Assembly (NCBI RefSeq): GCF_002367995.1
Contig: NZ_AP018207.1
Coordinates: forward strand, 8,161,366 to 8,225,365
Reading direction: 5' to 3'
DNA: 64,000 nucleotides
Source of the DNA: Calothrix brevissima NIES-22
GTDB lineage: Bacteria > Cyanobacteriota > Cyanobacteriia > Cyanobacteriales > Nostocaceae
The position numbers and the translations under genes were made by a program. Every line of letters starts with the position of its first letter. Within the stretch, counting starts at the first letter, position 1. The notes beneath the pieces were generated by a model. That model was not told the DNA's origin, searched no databases, and saw nothing but the letters and a program-made list of their open reading frames with translations. Positions 17,994 through 27,832 of this stretch are shown in pieces.

Positions 17994-20900
17994 CTATATA
18001 GATAGTTTCTTTTTGGCTAGCATGACTTTTACTTGCTCTTCGGAAAGTGTTTCTAAGATGGTGAGAAGTTCAGTCATTTTTTCGTTTACAGGCTTTACTT
18101 GTTCGGGTGCTGGTAAATTACGGCGGTCAATTTTCCCGCTAGGAGTTAATGGTAAGGTTTCTAAGGTAACGAAGGTGTGAGGAATCATGTAGTCTGGGAG
18201 TTTTTGTTTTAAAAAATGCTGCAATTCACTTTTTGTTGGTGCAGGGTTTTGTTCGGGTACTATATAAGCAATTAGGCGTTTGGTTTCCGATTCTTCTCTG
18301 ACGGTAACAACTACCTCTTGTACTAGAGGATGTTGTTGTAAAACGGCTTCAATTGCTGTTAGTTCGATGCGGTATCCGCGCAGTTTTACTTGATGATCAA
18401 TGCGTCCTAAGAACTCAATGTTACCGTCTGGGAGATAACGTCCTAAATCACCTGTTTTATATAGATGTGCGTTCGGTTCTTGGCTAAAAGGATTAGGAAT
18501 AAATTTCAGCGCTGTTAGTTCTGGGTTATTCAGATAACCTTTCGCTAAACCCAAACCACCAATATATATTTCACCGGGAACGCCGATTGGTACTGGTTGT
18601 CTGTAGGAATTCAATATGTAAATCTGGGTGTTGGCGATCGCATTTCCAATTGGTACAGGTGTTCTGCTATCGTGGTGCTGACAGTTGTATACTGTACTCC
18701 ACACTGTTGCTTCTGTAGGGCCATATTCGTTAAATAAGGATGTATGCGGTAATAACTCGTAGTGACGTTGGACTAATTCGCTATTACAAGCCTCTCCGGC
18801 TACTATGACGGTTTGTAGAGAAATTAACTCTGCTGGATTGATGTGTGCTAACAGTTCGCTGTATAGTGAAGGCACGCTCAACCAATGAGAAATTTGATGT
18901 TGGGCGATCGCTTTTGCTAATTGCCAAATATCTCTTTGCAATCCTTCTTTCAATATTACTAGGCTTCCCCCTTGACAAATTGTCCAAAAAATGCAGGCAA
19001 CTGAACTATCAAACGCAAAGGAGGGAAGCAATAAGAAACGAGTCACGGGTTCTTGATAATAAGCTATCCGCGCATTTGTAGAATGCAATAAATTTTGGTG
19101 CGTTATTTGCACTCCCTTGGGTTTGCCCGTTGAACCGGAGGTGTAGATGATGTAGGCTAAATTCTCAGGAATAGTTGTATTAACCGGGTTGTCTATACTT
19201 TCATCAGCTAAATTATGCCATTGGGAGTCCAAGCAAAATACTTGCGCTTCATGGGGGGGAAGCTTGGCTAATAAATGCGCTTGCGTTAGTAAAACAGAGA
19301 TTTGCGCATCTTTCAGTATAAAAGCCAGATGTTCTGCTGGATAAGTAGGATCTAAGGGAACATAAGCACCGCCAGCTTTGAGAATCGCGAGAATTCCCAC
19401 CAGCATTTCTAAAGAACGCTCTACACAGATTGCTACCGGAACGTCAGCACCAACTCCCAACCGTCGCAAATGATGGGCGAGGATATTAGCTCGACAATTG
19501 AGTTCTTGGTAACTGAGTTGCTCATCTCCAAAGACAACTGCGATCGCCTCCGGATTCTTGCTAACTTCTTCCTCAAATTGTTGCTGGATACTCCAATTTT
19601 CCTTTGCGCCTACCCTGCGGGAACGACTCCGTCGAATGCGCCTTTGCGTGAAACTCTCAATATTATTCCACTCAACCAACAATTGATGCTTTTCTCTAGC
19701 GGGAAGCAAACATTGAGACTCATAACCTGCAAAGGGCTGGGTTGTCATTGCGGTTAAAGTCTCAATGTAATAACTCCCAATAGCCTCTAACTGCTCCTGA
19801 CCAATCTCTAACAAATTGCACTCTAAATCAAGTTGAATGCGATCGCTTGCATGATTGCGATTAAATTCAGCCCTTAACACATAATGAGTTTCGCCAAAAC
19901 CTTTAGCGCCTACAATGTCTAAATCTTTCAGAGTTTGAGTACTTTGATACACATGAAAGTGAGTATAGTTAAACACAGTTTCTACTAAAGGTTGTCGGGG
20001 CTGACGACCGGTGAGTTTTTGTAAATCGGCGTAGGGATAACGTCTAAATGGTAATAACTCCCGTTCTGCATCAAAAGCTTGCTTCACCAAATCTATCCAA
20101 CTTCCGCCCAGCAATTGCACCCTTAAGGGTACGGTATTCAAATGAATTCCTAAAACCTTGTCTCCGTCAGCTTCTTCTAGTCTGCCATTACACTCAAATC
20201 CAGTCATCACCTCAGTATTGCCACTGAGCAAACTCATCACAAATAAATGTCCAGCTAACAATACATTTTTCAGAGGAACTTCGGCTATATTTGCTAGTTT
20301 TTTCAATCCGTCAGAAAGTTGCGGGGAAATAGGGACATCTAAAACCCCGATTTGCACTTGATCTGAAGTCCGAGGAACAGAACACCAACTAGGTACTTTC
20401 GTTGTCACACAATCTGGCAATTTTTGCATCCAATAGGAGTGACAGATTGGAGAAGCTAGGGTTTCTCGTTCTAAAGCTACAAAATCGCGGTAAGAAATTC
20501 TCGGTGCTGATGCAATTGGATATTTGTTACCTTCTAAGAGAGCGTAATAGCGATGTAACAGTTCAGTAATTAAAGAAGCTTTGCTCCAACCATCCAAAAT
20601 AGAGTTATGACAACTCAATATCAAATAAAAAGATTCATCGCTAAGACGGTGGATAAAAAAGCGGATTAATGGTGGACTAGTCCAATCAAAATTTCGCGTT
20701 TTTTCTGTTTCTATCCAATTTGCTAATGTTACCTGTTGTTCACCAGGCGATCGCGATCGCATATCCTCTACTTGTAAAGGTGCATAAACATTTCGATGTA
20801 CTAGCTGCAATGGTTCGCTAAAGTTGGTCAAATCGTAGGAAGTGCGAAGATTAGGGTGGCGATTCACAACCTGCTGTATGGCTGTTTGGAAGAGTTCAAC

Positions 20901-23900
20901 CTCTAGACGGACTTGCAGCTGACAAAGGAAAATATCGTGATAAATTGCTGATTCAGGGCTATATTGACTGTGAAAAATAAGTCCCGCCTGGATTCTGGCT
21001 AAAGGATAAGCATCTTCTATATCTTCGGGTAGTTTTTGGCGTTCCGACTCTGATATCAAACTAAATGGCTCAGTTTTCTGTCCCAAACTAGAGATAGGTT
21101 CTGCAACAGAGATTTCTTGCGCCAGTTTGTAGATAGTCTGATGTTGAAAAATCTGCTGAAGGGAAAAATTCAAGCCTTTTGCTTGCGCTAAACCCCGCAT
21201 CTGGATACTACGAATAGAATCCCCACCCAATTCAAAGAAGTTATCATCAATCCCCACCTGTTCAATATCTAGGACTTGAGTCCAAATCTCAGCTAATGTC
21301 TGTTCTATGGAGGTACGCGGCGCAACAAAAGCTTTTTCAATATCTGGTCTAGCCTTGCTGGGGGCTGGAAGTGCTTTTCGGTCTATTTTACCATTAGCAG
21401 TCAATGGCAATGCTGGCAGGATCACAAAGGCGGAAGGAACCATGTAATCTGGCAGTTTTTCCCCTAAAAAGCGACGTAATTCCGTAATACTCGGCGCAGG
21501 TTGCTGATGAATGACGCAATAAGCAACTAGTCGCTTATCAGTAGGTATGGTTTCTGGTGTAGTTAGTTCCCCTTTGAGATAACGACGCAGTTCTGTAATT
21601 GCAGAGTTATCCTCTACATTTGTCACTAAATTAGCCATTAGGGGTTTTTTGTCAGACTCAGCCTCTCGCACCACCGCGATCGCCTCTTTGACAGCTGGAT
21701 GTTGACACAAAACTGCTTCAATCTCCGATATTTCAATGCGGAAACCACGAATCTTCACTTGATGATCGATCCGTCCCAGGTACTCTAGTTCGCCATTAGA
21801 TAAATACCGGGCTAAATCGCCAGATTTGTATAAACGCGCACCATAAACTTGGCTAAAAGGATGATTAATAAAGCGTTCTACATCAAGTTCCGGACGATGG
21901 AGATAACCACGCGCCACACCAGCACCGCCAATATAAATTTCCCCCGCTACGCCAATGGGAACAGGTTGTTGTTGTCCATCGAGGAGATATATTTCTAAGT
22001 CGGGAATGGGACGACCAATAATACTATTTGTATATTTACGTAAATCATCTAAAGTAATGGGATGATATGTGACATGAACGGTAGTTTCTGTAATCCCATA
22101 CATGTTAACTAGTTGGGGTTTCACATCGCCGTGACGGTCAAACCAAGGTTGTAAGCTTTGTAACTCCAAAGCCTCCCCGCCAAAAATTACCAGTCGCAAA
22201 TTTAGAGATTTAGCATTCTCTGATATTTGTTCCTCTGCACGCATCAGCTGACGAAAGGCTGAAGGAGTCTGATTGAGAACTGTTACCTGCTCGGAGGATA
22301 ATAAATTGTAGAATGCTTGGGGCGATCGGCTAATCCAGTAAGGTACAACTACCAACCGTCCACCGTAGAGAAAAGCTCCCCAAATTTCCCACACCGAGAA
22401 GTCAAAGGCGTAAGAGTGAAAATTAGTCCAGATATCGCGATCGCTAAAATTAAACCACGATTGAGTCGCCGCAAATAGTCGCAACACATTTTGATGGTTA
22501 ACTAATACGCCTTTAGGTTTACCAGTTGAACCAGAAGTGTAAATTACATAAGCTAAATTGTTGGTAGTAACTTTGCTGTGGGGATTATCGATTCTTTGAG
22601 TCAGCAGAGTCTCACCCTCTTTGTCTAGACAAACTACACCAGTCTGATACTGGGGTAAATTTTCTAACAAATTCTCTTGAGTTAACAACACCCCTACCTG
22701 CGCATCCTCTAACATAAAAGCAATCCGCTCTTGGGGATAGGTGGGATCTAGGGGAACGTAAGCACCACCAGCTTTGAGAATCGCCAAAATACTGACAATC
22801 ATCGCCACAGAGCGCTCTAAGTAAATCCCCACCAATACCTCTGGTTTCACCCCCAGAGTTTGCAGATAATGTGCTAACTGATTGGCGCGTTGATTCAGTT
22901 GTTGATAGGTAAGCCGTTCTTGCTCATAAACTAGAGCAATTGCGTCTGGTGTCCGCGCTGCAAACTCCTCAAATTGCTGATGCAGACATAAGTTACTGGC
23001 ATAATCTACTTGAGTAGCATTCCACTCTACTAATAATTGATGCTGTTCTTTTTTACTCAGAATTGGTAAAGCCGAGATATGCTGTTCTTGGTCAGCAATT
23101 ATACCTTCTACTAAAGTTTGAAAATTACCAGCCATCCGAGTAATTGTATCAGCAACAAATAAATCTGTACTGTATTGCCAAGAACCACATAGACTTCCCT
23201 CCACCTCAGCCATGTTTAAGGTGAGGTCGAACTGTGCAATGCTTTGCTCAATTGCTAAAGACTCTAGTTGCAAATCTCCGATAGTGATTTTAGCTCCTGT
23301 CTCTCCTAAAGCAAAGGCGGCTAACTCTTGTTGATTGACTAGGTGGGATTTTTGCCAAACAAACATGACTTGAAACAGGGGGGATCTACTGGGATCGCGT
23401 ACCGCTACCAGCTGTTCAACTAACTCAGCAAAGGGGTAATCTTGGTGTTGAAAAGCATCAAGAACAGTGATTCTGACTTGTTGCAAAAACTCTGCAAATG
23501 TTGGGTTTCCAGCAAGATTTGCTCGTAAAACCACTGGGTTAACAAAGTATCCCACGATGCTATCCATATTGGCTCGACTTCTCCCTGTGGTTGGCGAACC
23601 GACTAATATATCCTCTTGAGAGGTGTAGCGATACAGCAGCACTTGAAAGGCTGCTAATAAGGTCATGTAGAGGGTGGTTCCATTGGTTTGACTGAGAGTT
23701 TTCAGTTTTTGTGTCAAATCAAGACTGAAGCGGAAGGGAATCGAGGCTCCGCGATCGCTCTTTATGGTTGATCGAGGTTTATCTGTAGGTAAGTTGAGTA
23801 CTGATAACTCTCCTGCTAGTTGCTTTTGCCAATAGCTCAACAAATCTTTACCTACTTGACTTGCTAACATGGCTTTTTGCCAATGCACATAGTCGCTGTA

Positions 23901-26483
23901 TTGTAATTTCAAGGGTTTCAAGTTAGCGGGAATCCCAGCTTTTTGCGCCTCGTATAAAATTCCTAGCTCCTGGATTAGCACTGCTATCGACCAGAAGTCA
24001 GCGACGATGTGGTGTACAACTAGTAGTAAGGTATGTTCTTGAGGCGATCGCCTGAACAAACTTACCCTTAATAAGGAACTCTCTTCTAAATTAAATGGAC
24101 GATAAGCTTCTTGGGATAGGCGATGGTTTAATGATGCTTCACCCACATCAGCCACATTTCCTGTATCAAAATATACTTTGATATCGCCGTGAATCTGCTG
24201 ATAAATTTCCCCCAATTGATTATGAAAGCTACTGCGTAGAGATGCATGGCGTTCTAGCAGCGATTGAAAAGCAACTTGCAACGCGGTAACATCTAATTCA
24301 CCCTGAATTCTGGCTAATCCTGCAATATTGTAGGCTGGACTTTCTGGGTTGAGTTGGTGTAGAAAATAAAGCGATCGCTGACCGTAAGCCAGAGAATTTT
24401 CTGCGGTTGTAGAGATTGGGTTAATTTCTGGTGTAGATGTTAACTTAGCCAAAATTTCCTTAACCAAGCGATCGATACTCGCACCCTCTAAAAAACTCGT
24501 TATCGGTACAACCACACCCAAGTTAGTCTCAATGCAGTTTTTCAGTTCAATCGCCATTAAGGAGTCAATACCCAAACTACTCAAAGGCTGTTGCACATCT
24601 AACTGAGACTGCTCTATCTTGAGAACTTGAGCAACCTGCGCCTGAAGGTAATTTGTTAATTGTAAGTGACGCTCTTGGATATTCAACTCTAGAAGGGCTT
24701 CGCGGGTAAGTTTCTCTTCCCTGGGATTAAACGATGACTCTGCAAAAATGCTACTACCCACAATATCTAGACTGTCATGCAAAAAACCAGCACGACAAGC
24801 ATATCGCTGAATTTTACCACTAGAAGTTTTTGGGATCGTGCCAGTTTTCAACAGCAATACGCCATAAACTTGTAGTTCATGTTCTTCTACCACAGCCTGA
24901 CGGATGGAGTTAATTACCTCATCTACTGGGAGATGGCGCAGGTAAGTTCGTTTGACTTCTATGGCGACTACTAACTTTTCTGTATCTTGCACTTCAACAG
25001 AGAATGCAGCGCTACTACCCAGTTGCAATGCTGGGTGACTTTGTTCTACAGTTTTTTCAATATCTTGAGGATAATGATTGCGACCCCGAATCACGATTAA
25101 GTCTTTGAGGCGACCGGTAATATAGAGTTCACCATTCCACAAAAATCCTAAGTCTCCAGTCCGCAGAAAAGACCCTTCCCCACTGTCTTTCAGGTAAGCT
25201 TGGAAAGTTTGCTGTGTTTGCTCCTTACTGTTCCAATAACCAAGAGTCACGCTAGAACCTTTCACCCAAATTTCACCCACTTCGTTAGCAGCACAATGGG
25301 TTTTAGTTTCGGGATCGGCAATCACAATCTCTAAATCTTGTAGAGGTTGACCACAACTGACCAATGTTTGCACATTGATTTCCTCTGCACTTGCAGGAAC
25401 TATGAGATTTTCTCGCAGTGGAGTTTTTTGCACAGAGAGAAAATGAGGTGGTGCTGTCTTTAAACCTCCAGAAACAATTAAAGTTGTTTCCGCCATTCCA
25501 TAACAAGGATAAAACGCTTCCTGACGGAAACCACAGTCTGCGAAAGTTGTTGCAAACCGTTCTAGAGTTTGAGCGCGGACAGTTTCCGAGCCGTTAAAAG
25601 CCACCTCCCAACTGCTGAGGTCGAGGGTTTCTCGCTGTTCGGGTGTAATCTTTTGCACGCACAAATCATAAGCAAAATTAGGGCCGCCACTAGTGGTAGC
25701 TTGGTATTGGGAAATCGCTTTCAGCCATCGGTAAGGTTTTTCTAAAAAAGCCACCGGAGACATGAGAATGCAAGGAATACCTAAATACAAAGGTTGAAGC
25801 AGATTACCCACCAAACCCATATCATGAAATAAAGGTAACCAACCAACAAACAGGGTTTTATCTGTATGTTGCATTCCCTGAGCGATCAACTGTTGATTGT
25901 GCAGCAAATTTCCATGACTCACCATCACGCCTTTTGGTGTACCTGTAGAACCAGAGGTGTATTGAAGAAAAGCCAGGGTATCACTGTTGACAGTTGGTTC
26001 TTGCCAAGCTGGTGCGAAGTCTTGAACAATAATGTTATCAGTAGCTATTAACTGTAGATTTTTGAGGTTTTCCGACAGTGGGAATTGTCGCTCTATTACG
26101 GTTTTCGTAGTCAATGCAATTACAGTCTGTGCATCCACAATGACACTTTCTAATCTAGAGAGAGATTTGTTTAACCGAGGCGGATAAACGGGGACAGCAA
26201 CAACTCCAGCATATAAACAACCAAAAAACGCCGCGATGAACTCCAAGCCAGGAGGATACAGCAATAGCGCTCGTTCTCCCCTTTTTACTCCGTAACTTTG
26301 CAGCAAAGCAGCGATCGCCCGAGCTTGACAATCCAGTTCCCCATAACTTACATCGGCTTTTTCTTGTTCTCCATCCAACAAAAAAGAATAGGCTATTTTT
26401 TGCGGCTGATGTTGCGATTGCTTACGTAAAAGTTCAACCAATGTGGAAGACTGAAATGGTAGCTCGAAACGGTATTTACCCAT
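17994..26483 (-). CDS. Lipopeptide-initiating NRPS: FAAL-ACP-C-A(Thr)-T-C-A
   Basis: 2829 aa. Residues 1-590 are a fatty acyl-AMP ligase (LQYTSGSTGTPKGVMVSH, PLFHDMGLVG), followed by an ACP (608-685, LGIDSL). Then C (698-1144, HHIVADFWS), A (1164-1700, code DFWNIGMVHK, Thr), T (about 1720-1785, ELGGDSIRS), C (1818-2260) and A (2304-2790, code DSALIAEVWK, unassigned). It ends after the A domain, so the carrier is on the next gene. Three oddities: the second C domain reads CHNSILDGWS, with Asn in place of the catalytic second His; the C-A linker (2282-2294) is encoded by a dispersed repeat; and the first A domain has a duplicated ITELRR segment near 1628-1664. As first gene of the line it activates a fatty acid and passes it to Thr. 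Confidence 0.95.
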   Translation of the reverse strand: MGKYRFELPFQSSTLVELLRKQSQHQPQKIAYSFLLDGEQEKADVSYGELDCQARAIAALLQSYGVKRGERALLLYPPGLEFIAAFFGCLYAGVVAVPVYPPRLNKSLSRLESVIVDAQTVIALTTKTVIERQFPLSENLKNLQLIATDNIIVQDFAPAWQEPTVNSDTLAFLQYTSGSTGTPKGVMVSHGNLLHNQQLIAQGMQHTDKTLFVGWLPLFHDMGLVGNLLQPLYLGIPCILMSPVAFLEKPYRWLKAISQYQATTSGGPNFAYDLCVQKITPEQRETLDLSSWEVAFNGSETVRAQTLERFATTFADCGFRQEAFYPCYGMAETTLIVSGGLKTAPPHFLSVQKTPLRENLIVPASAEEINVQTLVSCGQPLQDLEIVIADPETKTHCAANEVGEIWVKGSSVTLGYWNSKEQTQQTFQAYLKDSGEGSFLRTGDLGFLWNGELYITGRLKDLIVIRGRNHYPQDIEKTVEQSHPALQLGSSAAFSVEVQDTEKLVVAIEVKRTYLRHLPVDEVINSIRQAVVEEHELQVYGVLLLKTGTIPKTSSGKIQRYACRAGFLHDSLDIVGSSIFAESSFNPREEKLTREALLELNIQERHLQLTNYLQAQVAQVLKIEQSQLDVQQPLSSLGIDSLMAIELKNCIETNLGVVVPITSFLEGASIDRLVKEILAKLTSTPEINPISTTAENSLAYGQRSLYFLHQLNPESPAYNIAGLARIQGELDVTALQVAFQSLLERHASLRSSFHNQLGEIYQQIHGDIKVYFDTGNVADVGEASLNHRLSQEAYRPFNLEESSLLRVSLFRRSPQEHTLLLVVHHIVADFWSIAVLIQELGILYEAQKAGIPANLKPLKLQYSDYVHWQKAMLASQVGKDLLSYWQKQLAGELSVLNLPTDKPRSTIKSDRGASIPFRFSLDLTQKLKTLSQTNGTTLYMTLLAAFQVLLYRYTSQEDILVGSPTTGRSRANMDSIVGYFVNPVVLRANLAGNPTFAEFLQQVRITVLDAFQHQDYPFAELVEQLVAVRDPSRSPLFQVMFVWQKSHLVNQQELAAFALGETGAKITIGDLQLESLAIEQSIAQFDLTLNMAEVEGSLCGSWQYSTDLFVADTITRMAGNFQTLVEGIIADQEQHISALPILSKKEQHQLLVEWNATQVDYASNLCLHQQFEEFAARTPDAIALVYEQERLTYQQLNQRANQLAHYLQTLGVKPEVLVGIYLERSVAMIVSILAILKAGGAYVPLDPTYPQERIAFMLEDAQVGVLLTQENLLENLPQYQTGVVCLDKEGETLLTQRIDNPHSKVTTNNLAYVIYTSGSTGKPKGVLVNHQNVLRLFAATQSWFNFSDRDIWTNFHSYAFDFSVWEIWGAFLYGGRLVVVPYWISRSPQAFYNLLSSEQVTVLNQTPSAFRQLMRAEEQISENAKSLNLRLVIFGGEALELQSLQPWFDRHGDVKPQLVNMYGITETTVHVTYHPITLDDLRKYTNSIIGRPIPDLEIYLLDGQQQPVPIGVAGEIYIGGAGVARGYLHRPELDVERFINHPFSQVYGARLYKSGDLARYLSNGELEYLGRIDHQVKIRGFRIEISEIEAVLCQHPAVKEAIAVVREAESDKKPLMANLVTNVEDNSAITELRRYLKGELTTPETIPTDKRLVAYCVIHQQPAPSITELRRFLGEKLPDYMVPSAFVILPALPLTANGKIDRKALPAPSKARPDIEKAFVAPRTSIEQTLAEIWTQVLDIEQVGIDDNFFELGGDSIRSIQMRGLAQAKGLNFSLQQIFQHQTIYKLAQEISVAEPISSLGQKTEPFSLISESERQKLPEDIEDAYPLARIQAGLIFHSQYSPESAIYHDIFLCQLQVRLEVELFQTAIQQVVNRHPNLRTSYDLTNFSEPLQLVHRNVYAPLQVEDMRSRSPGEQQVTLANWIETEKTRNFDWTSPPLIRFFIHRLSDESFYLILSCHNSILDGWSKASLITELLHRYYALLEGNKYPIASAPRISYRDFVALERETLASPICHSYWMQKLPDCVTTKVPSWCSVPRTSDQVQIGVLDVPISPQLSDGLKKLANIAEVPLKNVLLAGHLFVMSLLSGNTEVMTGFECNGRLEEADGDKVLGIHLNTVPLRVQLLGGSWIDLVKQAFDAERELLPFRRYPYADLQKLTGRQPRQPLVETVFNYTHFHVYQSTQTLKDLDIVGAKGFGETHYVLRAEFNRNHASDRIQLDLECNLLEIGQEQLEAIGSYYIETLTAMTTQPFAGYESQCLLPAREKHQLLVEWNNIESFTQRRIRRSRSRRVGAKENWSIQQQFEEEVSKNPEAIAVVFGDEQLSYQELNCRANILAHHLRRLGVGADVPVAICVERSLEMLVGILAILKAGGAYVPLDPTYPAEHLAFILKDAQISVLLTQAHLLAKLPPHEAQVFCLDSQWHNLADESIDNPVNTTIPENLAYIIYTSGSTGKPKGVQITHQNLLHSTNARIAYYQEPVTRFLLLPSFAFDSSVACIFWTICQGGSLVILKEGLQRDIWQLAKAIAQHQISHWLSVPSLYSELLAHINPAELISLQTVIVAGEACNSELVQRHYELLPHTSLFNEYGPTEATVWSTVYNCQHHDSRTPVPIGNAIANTQIYILNSYRQPVPIGVPGEIYIGGLGLAKGYLNNPELTALKFIPNPFSQEPNAHLYKTGDLGRYLPDGNIEFLGRIDHQVKLRGYRIELTAIEAVLQQHPLVQEVVVTVREESETKRLIAYIVPEQNPAPTKSELQHFLKQKLPDYMIPHTFVTLETLPLTPSGKIDRRNLPAPEQVKPVNEKMTELLTILETLSEEQVKVMLAKKKLSI
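19602..19640 (-). repeat. 39-bp dispersed repeat inside an NRPS coding region
   Basis: Second copy of the repeat at 14575-14613 (36/39 identical, opposite orientation). It is in frame inside the C-A linker of the 2829-aa synthetase and gives an Arg/Ser-rich stretch (RRIRRSRSRR) that has no counterpart in the other C-A linkers of this cluster. Confidence 0.75.
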
Positions 26484-26670
26484 TTTTACACCTGCTTATG
26501 CAAAGTCAAATTCATCTAATCTGCTGTCATTTACTGTGAGTACAATTTACCCGTCAATTACTATTAGAGGATATCTCTTAAAGTCTGAAATTATGACGAC
26601 CAATCCCCAAGGACTTGTTTTTAAACGTCAGAGAAGTGAAACCTAAACTACTGGTCTGTCGCATTAATTT

Positions 26671-26720
26671 TGCTGAGTTGCTAGCTCCCCGATTTGTTCA
26701 AGAAATTGGGGAGCCAATCG
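26671..26720. repeat. Dispersed hairpin repeat, copy 1
   Basis: The sequence starts TGCTGAGTTGCTAG and folds as GCTCCCCGATTT...AAATTGGGGAGC. A second copy with the same 5' lead-in lies at 31566-31614 behind the PepSY gene. The stem could act as a terminator, but there is no gene end right beside this copy. Confidence 0.6.
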
Positions 26721-27375
26721 CCACCTATTTCTCACAAATCATGAGATGAAGCACTATATTTAATTGCAATAGACCCTATTTTCAAGCTTGTCTTTTACAC
26801 TCAATTTTGACATAACCAAATATAATCACCCCTAGAACCTAGCTCCTATTATCAGGCTAGTCCCCCATGAGAAAAACCCACAAACCTTGCCATGAAAATC
26901 TGTTTTTCCCATGCCCTATGGACATATTCAAGCTAGGACTACGAAACCATATCTTCAGGTTACTTAATCTGGAAATTCTTGTCTTCACCAAGAATTTGTC
27001 TTGAGTTAATTATTTAACAGCGTTGACAATCTTTTTAGCAACTTACTAGATCACAATATAATATATTTCCGGAAATTCGCAACGATTAATGATTACTATT
27101 TTTTATATAAAACCTACTCAGTCATTTTGGCAGAATATAAAGCTTATATTTGATAAATTTTGAGAAATAATCACTTTCAAGCTGGTATTTTGATTGCACT
27201 TTTATCCAATTTTATATATGAATATTTAATTGTTCCTGAATCATACTCTAACTTTAGAAAAATAACTAGTGCAAAACTTAATTTTTGGTCAACATTCTGA
27301 GATAATACATATTCTTTCTTAAAACTAAGCCATATCGCTATATAGTTATACAAAATAAATAAAGTAATGTGTAAA

Positions 27376-27396
27376 TTTGACAGTCTGTCATTTGAC
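27376..27396. promoter_or_regulatory. Putative operator TTTGACA-NN-CTGTCATTTGAC upstream of TonB receptor
   Basis: A 21-bp sequence holding the palindrome TGACAG-T-CTGTCA plus a third half-site. The same 21-bp arrangement (19 of 21 identical) is found at 38263-38283, upstream of the acylase gene. It lies about 440 bp before the receptor start. A shared transcription-factor site is plausible; the alternative is a dispersed repeat. Confidence 0.4.
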
Positions 27397-27832
27397 AGAA
27401 ATAACTACCTCAGCGAAAAATGAAACATAATTCATGCTACGCAAAAACAATTAATGTACAACAAAAGCTTCGTTCAATTGTTTAAACGATTGCCATCGAG
27501 GAACTGAAAACTATGTCTATAAATCTCTTGCACCCGCAAAAAATCTATGTGGAACCATATTTTATTATCCAGGGGTAAGGTCTGGATATTTTCCCATTAA
27601 AAGAGGTAAATTAAGCGATCGCTAGGCGATTAGTGAATCACAGATTGCCAACAGCAACTTAACAATCTTTATTCAACAACAGCAACTCTCAAGACTATCA
27701 ATCAATAACTGAGAATTACAAACTTCTCAGGTATAGCAATCCTATGTTCACATATCAAATAGGACTGCTGTATCTCTGCTTTTCTTCACGAGCAGAGGCA
27801 AAATTGCTGTGATTTAGGTGTGAGAAAATTAG

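Larger units (their letters stand above)
26484..27832. other. 1.35-kb divergent intergenic region
   Basis: This spacer separates the start of the NRPS line (minus) from the TonB receptor gene (plus) and must hold both promoters. No credible ORF is seen. It contains a hairpin repeat (26671-26720), a TGACAG-T-CTGTCA palindrome within a motif shared with the acylase upstream region (27376-27396), an imperfect inverted repeat TGAGAA-N8-TTCTCA near 27710-27729, and a second imperfect inverted pair around 27730-27770. I did not find a convincing Fur box by eye. Confidence 0.7.

Noticed and set aside
26484-27832. Fur box controlling receptor and NRPS
   Set aside because: Several AT-rich GATAAT-like stretches occur, but none forms a convincing 19-bp inverted repeat by eye.
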